Shown: positions 20,090 to 28,710 of the stretch, one piece after another
Numbering within the stretch: position 1 is the first letter of the stretch
Layout of the letters: each line of letters begins with the position of its first letter
DNA from: Alphaproteobacteria bacterium
GTDB taxonomy: Bacteria > Pseudomonadota > Alphaproteobacteria > CACIAM-22H2
Reading direction: 5' to 3'
Assembly: GCA_016793165.1 (NCBI GenBank)
Contig: JAEULA010000054.1
Location: 90,269 to 137,419 of the forward strand
DNA length: 47,151 bases
Position numbers and translations under genes: made by a program
Notes under the pieces: generated by a model
Seen by the model: only the letters and a program-made list of their open reading frames with translations
The model's database searches: none
What the model was told of the DNA's origin: nothing

Positions 20090-20880
20090 CAGCTGATCTC
20101 CTCGAGCCGCACGCGCAGCCGCTTCACGATCGCCTGGAATTCCGCCGACGACTGCAGCACCAGGCCGCGCGGCCGCTCGAACGGAACGTCGATGATCGTG
20201 TCGATGCGGCCCGGGCGCGGGCTCAGCAGCACGATGCGGTCGCCGAGGAACACCGCCTCGGCGATCGAGTGGGTCACCACGATGATCGTGCGCCCCGTCT
20301 CCATCCAGATCCGCTGCAGCTCGATGTTCATCGTGTCGCGCGTCATGGCGTCGAGCGCGCCGAAGGGCTCGTCCATCAGCAGGATCTCGGGGTCGTAGCT
20401 CAGCGCCCGCGCGATCGCGGCGCGCTGGCGCATGCCGCCGGACAGCTCGCGCGGCCAGCGCTTCTCGAAGCCGGCGATGCCCACGAGCCTGGTCAGCGCC
20501 TGCGCCTTCGCCCGGCGCTCGGCCGGACCCATCCCGCGCAGCTTGAGCGGCAGCGCGACGTTGTCCTCGATCGACAGCCAGGGGAACAAGTTGGCCTCCT
20601 GGAAGACCATGCCGAGCTCCTGCACGGCGGTGCCGTCGCGGCGCTCGCCGTGCCACAGCTCGCGCCCGGCAATCCGCAAGCTGCCGCCGCTCGGGGCCAG
20701 CAGGCCGCCGATCATGCGCAGGAGCGTGGTCTTGCCGCAGCCCGAGGGGCCGAGCAGCACCAGCAGCTCGCCCCTGCGCACCGACAGGTCGGTCGCCGCG
20801 AGCGCATGGACGTCGCCCTCGGCGGTGGCGAACCGCTTCTCGACGCCGCGCAGCTCAATCTCGGCGGTGGGGACGGTCAC
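20089..20880 (-). CDS. ABC transporter ATPase, SsuB/TauB type
   Basis: The 263-residue ATPase has Walker A GPSGCGKTTLLRMIGG near residue 46, Q-loop MVFQEANLFPWLSIEDNVALP, signature LSGGMRQRAAIARAL, and Walker B ILLMDEPFGALDAMTR, the usual sequence features of the nitrate/taurine/sulfonate group. VVTHSIAEAVFLGDR supplies the switch His. A GTG start at 20880 gives a GTGA overlap with the binding-protein stop; the in-frame region further upstream is part of the neighbouring gene. C-terminal residues after 215 match the family length. Confidence 0.92.
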   Translation of the reverse strand: MTVPTAEIELRGVEKRFATAEGDVHALAATDLSVRRGELLVLLGPSGCGKTTLLRMIGGLLAPSGGSLRIAGRELWHGERRDGTAVQELGMVFQEANLFPWLSIEDNVALPLKLRGMGPAERRAKAQALTRLVGIAGFEKRWPRELSGGMRQRAAIARALSYDPEILLMDEPFGALDAMTRDTMNIELQRIWMETGRTIIVVTHSIAEAVFLGDRIVLLSPRPGRIDTIIDVPFERPRGLVLQSSAEFQAIVKRLRVRLEEIS

Positions 20881-21908
20881 GTGCGCAGCGCCTCGTCGAT
20901 GAACCGGTTCGTGTAGAGCTTCGTGATGTCGTCCACCTTGAACAGACCTGAGCGGTTGATCGCCGTCGCGCCCTTGTCCCAGAGCGCCGGGACGTTGCGC
21001 AGCAGGTTCTCCCGGCCCTCCGTGAACCACAGCTCCTTGCTCGCGCCGGCGATGGCGACGAGGGGCGCGCGGTTCCGGATGCCCGGCACCTCGAAGTCCT
21101 TCGAGATCCGGTCGAGGATCACGTTGAAGTCGAGCTTCAGGAGGTCGTCGACCGACGCCTTGAGTCCGCGCAAAAAGCGCACGACCAGCTCCGGCTCCTT
21201 CTCGGCGACCTCGCGCGTCGTGGCGTAGACCTGGCTCGGCATCGGCGCGTACTTGTCCGAGTTGAACGCCTCGAAGGGTTCGCCCGCCTCCTTGAGCGCG
21301 ATCGCCACGCTGAATGCGGCGATGAAGCCGTCGATGCGGCCCTGCTTGACGAACTGGAACGCCGCCGGGCTGTTGCCGACCGCCTCGCGCTTCGTCTCGC
21401 CCGGCGACGCACCGACCGCGCCCAGCATGAGATCGAGGAAGTTCTCGGTCGTGCCGTTGATCGACACGACGCCCATCCTCTTGCCGCGCAGGTCCTCGGC
21501 GGTCCGGATCGGCTTGTCCTTGTGGCTGATCACGTACCAGTTGGAGCCCTGGTACAGCGTCGCGACCACGAGCAGCGGCGCGTTGGCGGCATAGACGGCG
21601 CGCGCGATGTCGAGGCCGGACGCGCGGGTGAACTTCGCCTGGCCGGCGATCAGCTGCGTGACGGCCTGCCCGGTCCCCTGCCCGCCCAGCACCTTGCTAT
21701 CGAGGCCGGCGGCGCGGAAATGCCCGCCCGAATGCGCGTTCATCAGCTCGGCGAAGTCGCTGATGAATCCGAACGGCGTGATCGCCGTCACCGGCGTCAG
21801 GGCAGGCTGCGCGCCTGCCCGATGCCATGTCCCCGGCATCGCCGCCCCCCATGCGGCGGCGCCGAGAGTGGCGAGCGCCGTCCGGCGCGTGGCTCCAGCC
21901 GTCCTCAT
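20877..21908 (-). CDS. NMT1/ThiY-type periplasmic solute-binding protein
   Basis: The 343-residue protein has a twin-arginine-like start (MRTAGATRRTALATLGAAAW) with cleavage probably after RAGA near residue 33. The mature part has FISDFAELMNAHSGGHFRAAGLD and GTGQAVTQLIAGQAKFTRASGLD, a layout typical of the NMT1/SsuA-like periplasmic proteins that bind sulfonates, nitrate, pyrimidine precursors or aromatic acids. The ligand is unknown. It is preceded by an SDR gene and followed by its ATPase, permease and a flavin monooxygenase, suggesting that the bound solute is oxidised after uptake. Confidence 0.87.
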   Translation of the reverse strand: MRTAGATRRTALATLGAAAWGAAMPGTWHRAGAQPALTPVTAITPFGFISDFAELMNAHSGGHFRAAGLDSKVLGGQGTGQAVTQLIAGQAKFTRASGLDIARAVYAANAPLLVVATLYQGSNWYVISHKDKPIRTAEDLRGKRMGVVSINGTTENFLDLMLGAVGASPGETKREAVGNSPAAFQFVKQGRIDGFIAAFSVAIALKEAGEPFEAFNSDKYAPMPSQVYATTREVAEKEPELVVRFLRGLKASVDDLLKLDFNVILDRISKDFEVPGIRNRAPLVAIAGASKELWFTEGRENLLRNVPALWDKGATAINRSGLFKVDDITKLYTNRFIDEALRT

Positions 21909-21948
21909 CCTGAGTCCCCGTCCCGTCCGATGGTCGCCTGCCCGCGCG

Positions 21949-22743
21949 TCACGGCATGAAGCCGCCGCCGTTCACGTAGAGCGTCTGCCCCGTGACATAG
22001 CGCGCCGCCGGCCCGAGGAGAAACAGGATCGGCCCGACGACGTCCTCGGCCACCGCCATGCGGGCCGCCGGCAGGCTCTTCACATAGGCCGCGGTGTCGA
22101 GCCGTGTCGGATTGCTGCCGGGCCGCGGATCGCGGCCCGTGCCGCCGGTCAGGAACGGCGTGTCGACGGCGCCGGGCGCGACGCAGTTGGCGCGCAAGAC
22201 GGGCGCCTCCTCCAGCGCGATCGCCTTCGTCATCGCGATCATGCCGGCCTTGGCGGAGGCATAGCCGGAATAGCCCGGCATCACCCGCGTCGCGAGGCCC
22301 GAAGCCACGTTCACCAGCGCCGGGGCCGCGCCGCCGCGGAGCAGCGGCAGGCCGGCCCGGGCGACGAGGAAGGCGCTGCGGAGGTTGCCGGCGATCAGCT
22401 CGTCCCAGTCCGTCGCGCTCATGCCGACGAGCGGCGTGCGCCCGGTCATGAAGCCGACGAGATTGACCAGGCCGTCCAGCGCCCGCCCGCGCGCGGCGAG
22501 GCGGTCGAAAGCCGCCGCGACGCCGGCCTCGTCGGCGGCGTCGATCGCGATCGCTTCGACCCCGTCGGGCAATGCCGGCCCCGCGAGCGCGCTCGGCTGA
22601 TCGAGCACCGTCACCGCCACGCCGCTCCGGCACAGCGCGCCGACCACCGCGCGGCCGATCCCGCCGCAACCGCCGACGACGGCGACGCCGGCCCCGGCCG
22701 CGGGACCGAGGCGGAGCGGATCGAGCGGCGGCGGCGCGGACAT
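21949..22743 (-). CDS. Short-chain dehydrogenase/reductase (SDR)
   Basis: This 264-residue classical SDR has a dinucleotide-binding motif GGCGGIG near residue 24, Ser in VNVASGLATR and Tyr/Lys in YASAK near residue 165 with the usual 13-residue Ser-Tyr spacing, so the active site looks complete. It ends with the family pattern YVTGQTLYVNGGGFMP. It probably oxidises or reduces an alcohol/ketone intermediate of the pathway served by the adjacent importer and monooxygenase. It is the first gene of the minus-strand unit and is divergent from the SPFH gene, 136 bp away. Confidence 0.88.
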   Translation of the reverse strand: MSAPPPLDPLRLGPAAGAGVAVVGGCGGIGRAVVGALCRSGVAVTVLDQPSALAGPALPDGVEAIAIDAADEAGVAAAFDRLAARGRALDGLVNLVGFMTGRTPLVGMSATDWDELIAGNLRSAFLVARAGLPLLRGGAAPALVNVASGLATRVMPGYSGYASAKAGMIAMTKAIALEEAPVLRANCVAPGAVDTPFLTGGTGRDPRPGSNPTRLDTAAYVKSLPAARMAVAEDVVGPILFLLGPAARYVTGQTLYVNGGGFMP

Positions 22744-22813
22744 GCGCTTAGAACTAGTGTTCGGCGCGTCCCGCCGTCAATCGCGCCGGCACGGCACGGG
22801 GCTCGGCTATCCG

Positions 22814-22842
22814 TTGTCCGACTCCGGTCCGATCCTTAGATT
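22814..22842 (+). promoter_or_regulatory. Candidate sigma-70 promoter of the SPFH-NfeD pair
   Basis: A TTGTCC -35 (22814-22819) and TAGATT -10 (22837-22842) are separated by exactly 17 bp; each has four of six consensus bases. Transcription would start near 22849, about 31 bp before the SPFH start codon, which has a GCAGGAG site. Confidence 0.5.
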
Positions 22843-22879
22843 GCAGCTTCAACGTCCGCGACAGCAGGAGACACGGCCC

Positions 22880-23971
22880 ATGGTACTCGAGACCGGCGCG
22901 ATCATCCTCATCGCGATCCTGCTGATCGTCCTCGTGACGATCTTCATGGGCGTGAAGACGGTCCCCCAGGGCGAGGAATGGACCGTGGAGCGTCTGGGCC
23001 GCTACACGCGCACGCTGAAGCCCGGCCTCAACCTGATCGTCCCCTATGTCGATCGCATCGGCCACAAGCTGTCGATGATGGAGAGCGTTCTCGACATCCC
23101 CAGCCAGGAGGTCATCAGCAAGGACAACGCCACCGTCACGGCGGACGGCGTGATGTTCTTCCAGGTGCTGGATGTCGCGAAGGCGTCCTACGAGGTGCAG
23201 AACCTGCACCTCGCCCTGATCAACCTCGCGATGACCAACATCCGCTCGGTGATCGGCGCGATGGACCTGGACGAGGCGCTCTCGCAGCGCGACCACATCA
23301 ACGCCAAGCTGCTCGCGGTGATCGACCAGGCGACGACACCCTGGGGCGTGAAGGTCACCCGCATCGAGCTGCGCAACATCCAGCCGCCCGCCAACCTGCT
23401 CGAGGCGATGGCGAAGCAGATGACCGCGGAGCGCTCCAAGCGCGCGGACATCCTGACCGCCGAGGGCGACAAGCAGGCCGCGATCCTGCGCGCCGAGGGC
23501 CAGAAGCAGTCGGCGATCCTCGAGGCCGAGGGCCGGCGCGAGGCGGCCTTCCGCGATGCCGAGGCGCGCGAGCGCCTCGCGCAGGCCGAGGCCAAGGCGA
23601 CGCAGATGGTCAGCGAGGCGATCGCCGGCGGCAACGTCTCGGCGGTGAACTATTTCGTCGCGCAGAAATACGTCGAGGCTCTGGGGCGCTTCGCCGACAG
23701 CCCGAACCAGAAGACCCTGCTGCTGCCGGTCGAGGCGACCGGCATCCTCGGCTCGCTCGCCGGTATCGCCGAGCTCGCCCGCGATGCCGCGGCCAGCCGC
23801 AGCAGCGGCCCAGGCCCGGGCGGCGGAGGCGGCAGCGCGCCGCGCACGCCGCCGATGCCCTCGCGCGGCCTTGGTCCGGAAGCGGCCGCGGTGCCAGCCG
23901 GCGCGAGCCCGTCCATTCCGCCCATCCCCGGGACGCCGCGCGGCCCCTGGGGCGCGAATCCGCAGGGCTGA
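22880..23971 (+). CDS. SPFH/stomatin-like membrane protein (QmcA type)
   Basis: The 363-residue protein has one N-terminal transmembrane helix (GAIILIAILLIVLVTIFMG), then an SPFH domain (EEWTVERLGRYTRTLKPGLNLIVPYVD, DGVMFFQVLDVAKASYEV), a long charged coiled-coil with EAEGRREAAFRDAEARERLAQAE around residues 190-240, and a Pro/Gly-rich tail after residue 300. This matches the QmcA/YbbK and stomatin group, which form oligomeric membrane microdomain scaffolds with the protein facing one side of the membrane. It is directly followed by an NfeD gene, its usual partner. Confidence 0.93.
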   Translation: MVLETGAIILIAILLIVLVTIFMGVKTVPQGEEWTVERLGRYTRTLKPGLNLIVPYVDRIGHKLSMMESVLDIPSQEVISKDNATVTADGVMFFQVLDVAKASYEVQNLHLALINLAMTNIRSVIGAMDLDEALSQRDHINAKLLAVIDQATTPWGVKVTRIELRNIQPPANLLEAMAKQMTAERSKRADILTAEGDKQAAILRAEGQKQSAILEAEGRREAAFRDAEARERLAQAEAKATQMVSEAIAGGNVSAVNYFVAQKYVEALGRFADSPNQKTLLLPVEATGILGSLAGIAELARDAAASRSSGPGPGGGGGSAPRTPPMPSRGLGPEAAAVPAGASPSIPPIPGTPRGPWGANPQG

Positions 23972-23980
23972 GGCGCGACG

Positions 23981-24409
23981 ATGCGCATCGAGGCCTGGCA
24001 TTGGGTCGTGCTCGGAACCGTGCTCGCGGTCGCCGAGATCTTCGCGCCGGCCACGGTGCTGCTGTGGTCCGGCGGCGCGGCGATCGTGCTCGGCCTCGCG
24101 CTCTGGGCGCTGCCGCCCGTGGACTGGCAGTGGCAGATCGTTGGCTTCATCACGCTCGCGGTCGCCGCGGTCACGCTCGGCCTCAAGCTCCGCCGCCCGC
24201 CCGCCGACACCGCGCCGCCGCACGACGTCAATCTCGGCAGCGCGCGACTCGTCGGCCAGCGCGCCACGCTCGAGACCGCGATCGTCAATGGTCACGGGAC
24301 CATCCGCCTCGGCGACGCCGTGTGGCAGGTGAGCGGACCGGACCTTCCCGCCGGCACGACCGTGACGATCAGCGGCTCCGACGGCATCACGCTCGTCGTG
24401 ACGACGTAG
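23981..24409 (+). CDS. NfeD family membrane protein
   Basis: The 142-residue protein has an N-terminal hydrophobic region with two or three helices (WHWVVLGTVLAVAEIFAPATVLLWSGGAAIVLG, then GFITLAVAAVTLGLKL) and a C-terminal OB-like domain with GQRATLETAIVNGHGTIRLGDAVWQVSG. This is the short NfeD form (NfeD1b) that accompanies stomatin-like proteins. The start lies 9 bp after the SPFH stop. It probably anchors or regulates the SPFH oligomer; no protease domain of the long NfeD class is present. Confidence 0.92.
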   Translation: MRIEAWHWVVLGTVLAVAEIFAPATVLLWSGGAAIVLGLALWALPPVDWQWQIVGFITLAVAAVTLGLKLRRPPADTAPPHDVNLGSARLVGQRATLETAIVNGHGTIRLGDAVWQVSGPDLPAGTTVTISGSDGITLVVTT

Positions 24410-24423
24410 CGCCGCCGCCCACG

Positions 24424-24453
24424 TTGGGCGCCGGCACGGCTTGCGCCTATGAT
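24424..24453 (+). promoter_or_regulatory. Candidate sigma-70 promoter of the creatininase-family gene
   Basis: TTGGGC (24424-24429) and TATGAT (24448-24453, five of six matches to TATAAT) are 18 bp apart. Start of transcription would be near 24460, about 44 bp before the ATG. Confidence 0.45.
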
Positions 24454-24503
24454 CGGCCGGCACGCCGGAAGGCGGCGCGCGCATTGCCAGCAAGGGGGAC
24501 GCA

Positions 24504-25280
24504 ATGACCGAGATCGAATGGGCACGGCTCAAGGCTTCGGAGATCGCCGGGCTCGCCAAACGCAACGCCATCGTCATCCTGCCGATCGGCTCGACCGAGC
24601 AGCACGGGCCGCACCTGCCGACCCAGGTCGACTCCCGCCTCGCCACCGAGGTCGCGCATCGCGCCGCGCGGATCATGTCGAGGACGCACCCGGCGGTCGT
24701 GGCGCCGACGATCCCCTACGGCATGTCCGAGCACCACATGTCCCTGTCCGGCACGATCACGTTGGACTACGCGACCATGGCCGCGGTGCTGAACTGCGCC
24801 TGCGAGTCGATCCTGCGCCACGGCTTCAAGCGGATCTTCGTCCTCAACGGCCATGGCGGCAACACCGAGGGCGTGTACACCTTCGTCACCGAGTTCACGG
24901 TGAAGCATCGGGTCCCGATCTGCGGCGGCACCTATTGGAACATCGCCCAGGCGGAGATCGCGGCGATCCTCGAGAAGCAGAAGTATCTCCTGCACGCCTG
25001 CGAGGCGGAGACCTCGATGATGCTCGCGCTGACGCCCGAGCTCATCAATCGCGACGAGCTCTCGCAGATGCATGGCCCCTACATCACCGGGCTGTCGGCG
25101 ATCGCCGGTGTCAACGCCGGCGTCTATCGCTGGCGTCAGCTTTCCAGCCGCTCGCCGATCGGCGTGATCGGCGAGGCGGGTGCGGCGAGCCCCGAGAAGG
25201 GCCAGAAGCTCCTCGAAGCGATCCCGGCGGCCGTCGCCCGGGCGCTGCTCGAGGAGAAGCTCTGGAGCGAGCCGATCTGA
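24504..25280 (+). CDS. Creatininase family amidohydrolase
   Basis: The 258-residue protein has the metal-binding hallmarks of the creatininase/FAPy-deformylase fold: PIGSTEQHGPHLP near residue 28, Asp in QVDSRLA near 42, SEHH in the substrate loop, and NGHGGNTEG near residue 113, with Glu in ACEAETSMML near 173. It hydrolyses a cyclic or formyl amide; members act on creatinine, FAPy or formamides of F420/pterin precursors, so the substrate is open. The start has an AAGGGGG site. It is convergent with the DUF4010 gene, 31 bp away. Confidence 0.92.
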   Translation: MTEIEWARLKASEIAGLAKRNAIVILPIGSTEQHGPHLPTQVDSRLATEVAHRAARIMSRTHPAVVAPTIPYGMSEHHMSLSGTITLDYATMAAVLNCACESILRHGFKRIFVLNGHGGNTEGVYTFVTEFTVKHRVPICGGTYWNIAQAEIAAILEKQKYLLHACEAETSMMLALTPELINRDELSQMHGPYITGLSAIAGVNAGVYRWRQLSSRSPIGVIGEAGAASPEKGQKLLEAIPAAVARALLEEKLWSEPI

Positions 25281-25311
25281 GCTGCGCGCGCCGGCGCCGG
25301 ACCCGGCGACA

Positions 25312-26562
25312 TCACCACCAGCCGCCCGCGGGCACCAGCAGCGCCACGGCCCAGCTCGCCGCCATCGAGGCGACGAGCCCGGGAATGATGCGCAGCGCAT
25401 AGGCGGCCGAGCCGGCGCCGAGCGCCATCACCGTCTTGGCGAGCGCGTTGCAGCTCATGGCCGCGAGGATCGGCACGACCGCTTCCGGTGGCGCCAGCCG
25501 CGTGGAGGCGACGAGCGATGCGACCGAGACCGCGGCGGAATGGGTGTCGACGATGCCGGCCACCGCCGCCGCGACGACGATTCCGGCGTCGCCCAGCAGC
25601 GCCTTCAGCGCCGCCGCGACGACGAGCATCACCGCGAGCGTCGCGGCGAGGATCGCCGCGGTCGCGGGGCTGAACGCACGGCCCTCCGCTCCGGGCGCCG
25701 CCGCCGACGCGCGCATCGCCCGCAGCGTGAAGCCCAGGCCGTAGGCCGCCGCGATGACGCCGCCCGCGAGCAGCGCCGGGAGCAGCTCGACCAGCGTCGC
25801 GACGCTCACCGCGACGAGCAGCAGCGCCATCTGGACGAAGGTCGCGACGGTCGACAGCGTGGCGGCCGCGACGGCCGCATGCATCGTCTCGGGGACGCGG
25901 CGCGCCTGGCCGCCCATCGCGCCGATAACCGCGGTGCTCGAGACGAATCCCCCGGCGAAGCCCGCCAGCGGGAGCCCCGCGCGCGGCCCCAGGGCGCGCG
26001 CCGCGACATGGCCGCAGGCGCCGATCGCCAGGACCAGGATCACGACGAGCCAGAGCGTGTGCGGGTTCAGCGCCGCAAATGGGCCGAGATAGCGATCCGG
26101 CAGCTGCGGCCAGACGACGAGCGTGGCGAGCGCGATGGCGAGACCGCTGTTGACCTCGGCCCCGGTCAGCACGCTCTTCACGAAGCGGTGCACCGGCGCC
26201 TTGGTCGCCAGGACGACCGCGACGACCGTACCCAGCGCTGCCGCCAGCGCCATGTCGCTCATCGCCAGCGCGCCGATCAGCGGCGCCGCGAGCAGCGCGA
26301 TCTCCGTCGTCAGGCCGGGATCGGCCCGGGGCGAGCGCAAGTAGGAGAGCGCCGCGAGCGCACCGACCGCCGCCGTCGCCACCGCCAGGAGCGGCACGCC
26401 GCCCAGATGGAGGGCGATGGCGCCCAGCGTCGTCGCGAGCGCGAAGGTTCGGATGCCGGCGGGACGACGCGTCGCGCCCTCGCCCTTGCTGCGCTCGCGC
26501 TCGATACCGATCAGCACGCCGAGCGCGAGCGCGACGGCGAGGTTCAGCCAGGGAACGGACAT
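25312..26562 (-). CDS. MgtC/SapB-DUF4010 family inner-membrane protein
   Basis: The 416-residue protein is almost entirely hydrophobic, with about a dozen transmembrane segments. The N-terminal part (WLNLAVALALGVLIGIERERSKGEGATRRPAGIRTFALA) is the MgtC/SapB domain with its conserved GxxRERS and AGIRTF motifs; the remainder matches DUF4010, with SADM-like loops AALKALLGDAGIVVAAAVAGIVDTHSAAVS near residue 330. Function of this long form is unknown; MgtC itself is linked to magnesium stress and phosphate homeostasis. The ORF begins with GTG-ATG; I chose the ATG. Confidence 0.88.
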   Translation of the reverse strand: MSVPWLNLAVALALGVLIGIERERSKGEGATRRPAGIRTFALATTLGAIALHLGGVPLLAVATAAVGALAALSYLRSPRADPGLTTEIALLAAPLIGALAMSDMALAAALGTVVAVVLATKAPVHRFVKSVLTGAEVNSGLAIALATLVVWPQLPDRYLGPFAALNPHTLWLVVILVLAIGACGHVAARALGPRAGLPLAGFAGGFVSSTAVIGAMGGQARRVPETMHAAVAAATLSTVATFVQMALLLVAVSVATLVELLPALLAGGVIAAAYGLGFTLRAMRASAAAPGAEGRAFSPATAAILAATLAVMLVVAAALKALLGDAGIVVAAAVAGIVDTHSAAVSVASLVASTRLAPPEAVVPILAAMSCNALAKTVMALGAGSAAYALRIIPGLVASMAASWAVALLVPAGGWW

Positions 26563-26861
26563 CACGGCTCCCGATTCGCGCGTGCCGGCACGTCGGCGCG
26601 CGCTCCATCGAACCTAGGCGGCCGGCCCCGAGTTGCGCAGACGGCGCACCGTCGCAGCGACACGCCGTCGCCGGATCGCATCGGCGCCGAAGCTCCGCGC
26701 CGCGACGAGACGCGCGCGTCGCGGCGGGCCATCCCGCCGGGCCAGGCCGCGGAATGCGGTCCTGGAACGCGTTTCACGCCCCTTCGCCGATCAGGGTTAA
26801 CACCCCGTTCATCGGCGGCCGTGAAACTGCCGCCGCGCTCCAACCGGCCCGGGGAGGCCCG
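26563..26861. other. Divergent intergenic region, nothing clear
   Basis: These 299 bp lie between the DUF4010 gene and the DUF1796-TPR gene. The only features I see are a GGGGAGG ribosome binding site at 26851-26857 for the downstream gene and a somewhat less GC-rich patch with GTTAAC near 26795. I see no convincing promoter pair, hairpin or small ORF. Confidence 0.4.
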
Positions 26862-27941
26862 ATGTACGACCACTACGTCTCGCTCGGCGCGAATTGCGAG
26901 CCCGCCTTCCAGTTCCGTCGCCTCTGGGGTCGCGACGTCTCCGGCTATTTCAACTGGATGGTCACCCCCCTGCCGGCGCTGGTCGAGGTCATCGCCGCGG
27001 ACTTCGGCGGGCTCTTCGCGCCTGGGAGCCTCGAACCCGTCCACGAGCACACGATGGTGCGCGACACGCGCTTCGGGGTGATCTTCCACAGCCCGTTCCA
27101 TGCGCGCCTCGGCGCGCGCTTCGACGGGCCCGAATTCGAGCAGCTCCATCGCGGCTTCCTCGGCAAGCTCGACCATCTCGCGGCCAAGTTCCGCGCCAAC
27201 GCCCTGTCCGACGACCGTACGCTCTACGTCGTGAAGACCGACATCGCGGACCCGCGAGCGCACGCGGCGCGGCTGCGCGACCTGCTGCGGGCGCGCTATC
27301 CGCGCCATCGCTTCGACATCGCCGTGCTCCAGACCGCGGACCGCAGCGAGGCGGATTGGCGCGAGGAACGGCTCTTCAATCGCTATCTGCGCCGCTTCGC
27401 GCCGATCGACGATGCCCGCGACGGGCACCTGGAATCCTGGGATCGGTTCTTCGCCGAGTTCCCGGCCAGGCCGCCGGCAGCCGGGGCGACCGACGCCGAG
27501 ACCGCCGCGGCCCTCGAGGACACGGCGCGCGCGCAGATCCGGGAGGCTCGCTACGCCGAGGCCGAGGCGACGCTGCGTCGCGCGATCCAGCTCGGCGAGG
27601 GGCGGGCGACGACCTATCACCAGCTGGGCATCGCTCTCGCCGGACTCGAGCGCCACGCCGAGGCAGAGGCGGCGCAGCGCGAGGCGATCGCGATCAGCCC
27701 GAACAATGCCGGCTTCCACTACCGGCTGGCGCTGGCGCTCGGCGCGCAGGGCCGGCACGGCGAGAAGCTGGATGCACTGCGCCGCGCGATCGCCATCAAC
27801 CCCGGGAACTCCACCATCCTCAAGCGCTTCGCCGAGGCGCTGCAGGACGCCGGCCGCGACGACGACGCGGAGAACATCAGGCTCGCCGCGCACCATGTGG
27901 CGCGGCGCGAGGCCGCGGCGCGGGTTCAGCCCGCCGCGTAG
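26862..27941 (+). CDS. DUF1796 (papain-like cysteine-peptidase-like) domain fused to TPR repeats
   Basis: The N-terminal 200 residues match DUF1796: YDHYVSLGANCEPAFQFRR at the start contains the conserved Cys, followed by GYFNWMVTP, HTMVRD and VVKTDIADPRAHAARLRDLL. From about residue 215 three or four TPR units follow, for example AQIREARYAEAEATLRRAIQ and TTYHQLGIALAGLERHAEAEAAQREAI. DUF1796 proteins are predicted to have a papain-like fold; whether they are active peptidases is not known to me. The fusion suggests a TPR-mediated partner. The 3' end overlaps the convergent racemase gene by 16 bp. Confidence 0.82.
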   Translation: MYDHYVSLGANCEPAFQFRRLWGRDVSGYFNWMVTPLPALVEVIAADFGGLFAPGSLEPVHEHTMVRDTRFGVIFHSPFHARLGARFDGPEFEQLHRGFLGKLDHLAAKFRANALSDDRTLYVVKTDIADPRAHAARLRDLLRARYPRHRFDIAVLQTADRSEADWREERLFNRYLRRFAPIDDARDGHLESWDRFFAEFPARPPAAGATDAETAAALEDTARAQIREARYAEAEATLRRAIQLGEGRATTYHQLGIALAGLERHAEAEAAQREAIAISPNNAGFHYRLALALGAQGRHGEKLDALRRAIAINPGNSTILKRFAEALQDAGRDDDAENIRLAAHHVARREAAARVQPAA

Positions 27942-28585
27942 TGCCGGCGGATCGCCTCGACGCAGAGCGGCGGACTCGACAGCACCGGCCGGGGCGTCGC
28001 CGCGGCGAGCGGCTCGGCGAGATGCGCAAGCGAGGCCTGCGCCAGCACCAGCACGTCGTTGCGCCCGGCGACTTCGAGCGCCGCGGCGCTCACCAGCCGG
28101 TCGTGCTCGTCGCGCCTTCCCGCCTGCAGCGCGTCGAACGCCCCGGGCACGAGCAACGCCTCGACCGCGACGTCGCGCCCCGCCTTCGCGGCGTGGTCGC
28201 GCACAAGCGCCTCGCTCGGCCCACGGGTACTGGACGTGGTGCAGACGATGCCGATCCTGGGCCCGAGCTCGACCGCGCGCGCCGCCATCGGATCGTCGAT
28301 CTTCAGGATCGGCGCCCGCACCACCTGGCGCGCGGTGTCGATCGCGGGCGAGGTCGAGGAGCACGTGAAGACGATGAGCTCCGCGCCGGCATCGGCGGCC
28401 TGCGTCGCGAAGGCGACGACGCGTCGCGTGATCTCGGGCCCGGCCCCGTCGCGCATCAGGTCGCGCAGCAGGCTCTCGTCGAGCATGTGCACGACGTCGA
28501 CGCCGGTCGGCACGACGCCGGCGAGCAGCCCCTTGAATCGGTCGACGAGCATGCCGACGGTGTGGAGGACGGCGAGACGGCGCAT
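27926..28585 (-). CDS. Asp/Glu racemase superfamily protein lacking the second cysteine
   Basis: The 219-residue protein has the racemase fold pattern: LAVLHTVGMLVDRFKGLL, then C75-type loop IVFTCSSTSPAIDTA with the first catalytic Cys, and IGIVCTTSSTRGPSE. Where hydantoin and glutamate racemases have the second Cys, the sequence reads VLVLAQASLAHL. One-cysteine relatives include decarboxylases and lyases, so racemase activity should not be assumed. The ATG at 28585 has an AAGAGG site. It is the last gene of the M20 / deacetylase / racemase operon. Confidence 0.82.
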   Translation of the reverse strand: MRRLAVLHTVGMLVDRFKGLLAGVVPTGVDVVHMLDESLLRDLMRDGAGPEITRRVVAFATQAADAGAELIVFTCSSTSPAIDTARQVVRAPILKIDDPMAARAVELGPRIGIVCTTSSTRGPSEALVRDHAAKAGRDVAVEALLVPGAFDALQAGRRDEHDRLVSAAALEVAGRNDVLVLAQASLAHLAEPLAAATPRPVLSSPPLCVEAIRRHYAAG

Positions 28586-28617
28586 GGCGATGATCCTCTT
28601 CGTGATGCGCCGAGGAT

Positions 28618-28660
28618 GCCCCGGCGCGCGAGCGCGCGTCGAGCGCCGTCGCGCCGGGGC
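28618..28660 (-). promoter_or_regulatory. Intercistronic hairpin between deacetylase and racemase genes
   Basis: Exact 11-bp arms at 28618-28628 (GCCCCGGCGCG) and 28650-28660 enclose a 21-base loop. It lies in the 125-bp gap between the deacetylase stop and the racemase start. No T-tract follows on the minus strand, so a partial terminator or mRNA-stabilising hairpin is more likely than a full stop. Confidence 0.5.
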
Positions 28661-28710
28661 GGCTCGGCGGCCGCCGCGCGTCCCGCGGGAGGCGCCGGCG
28701 CGACGCGCGC

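Noticed and set aside
22754..24676. 640-codon minus-strand open frame
   Set aside because: Antisense to the SPFH and NfeD genes, whose motifs are clear; the translation is compositionally biased.
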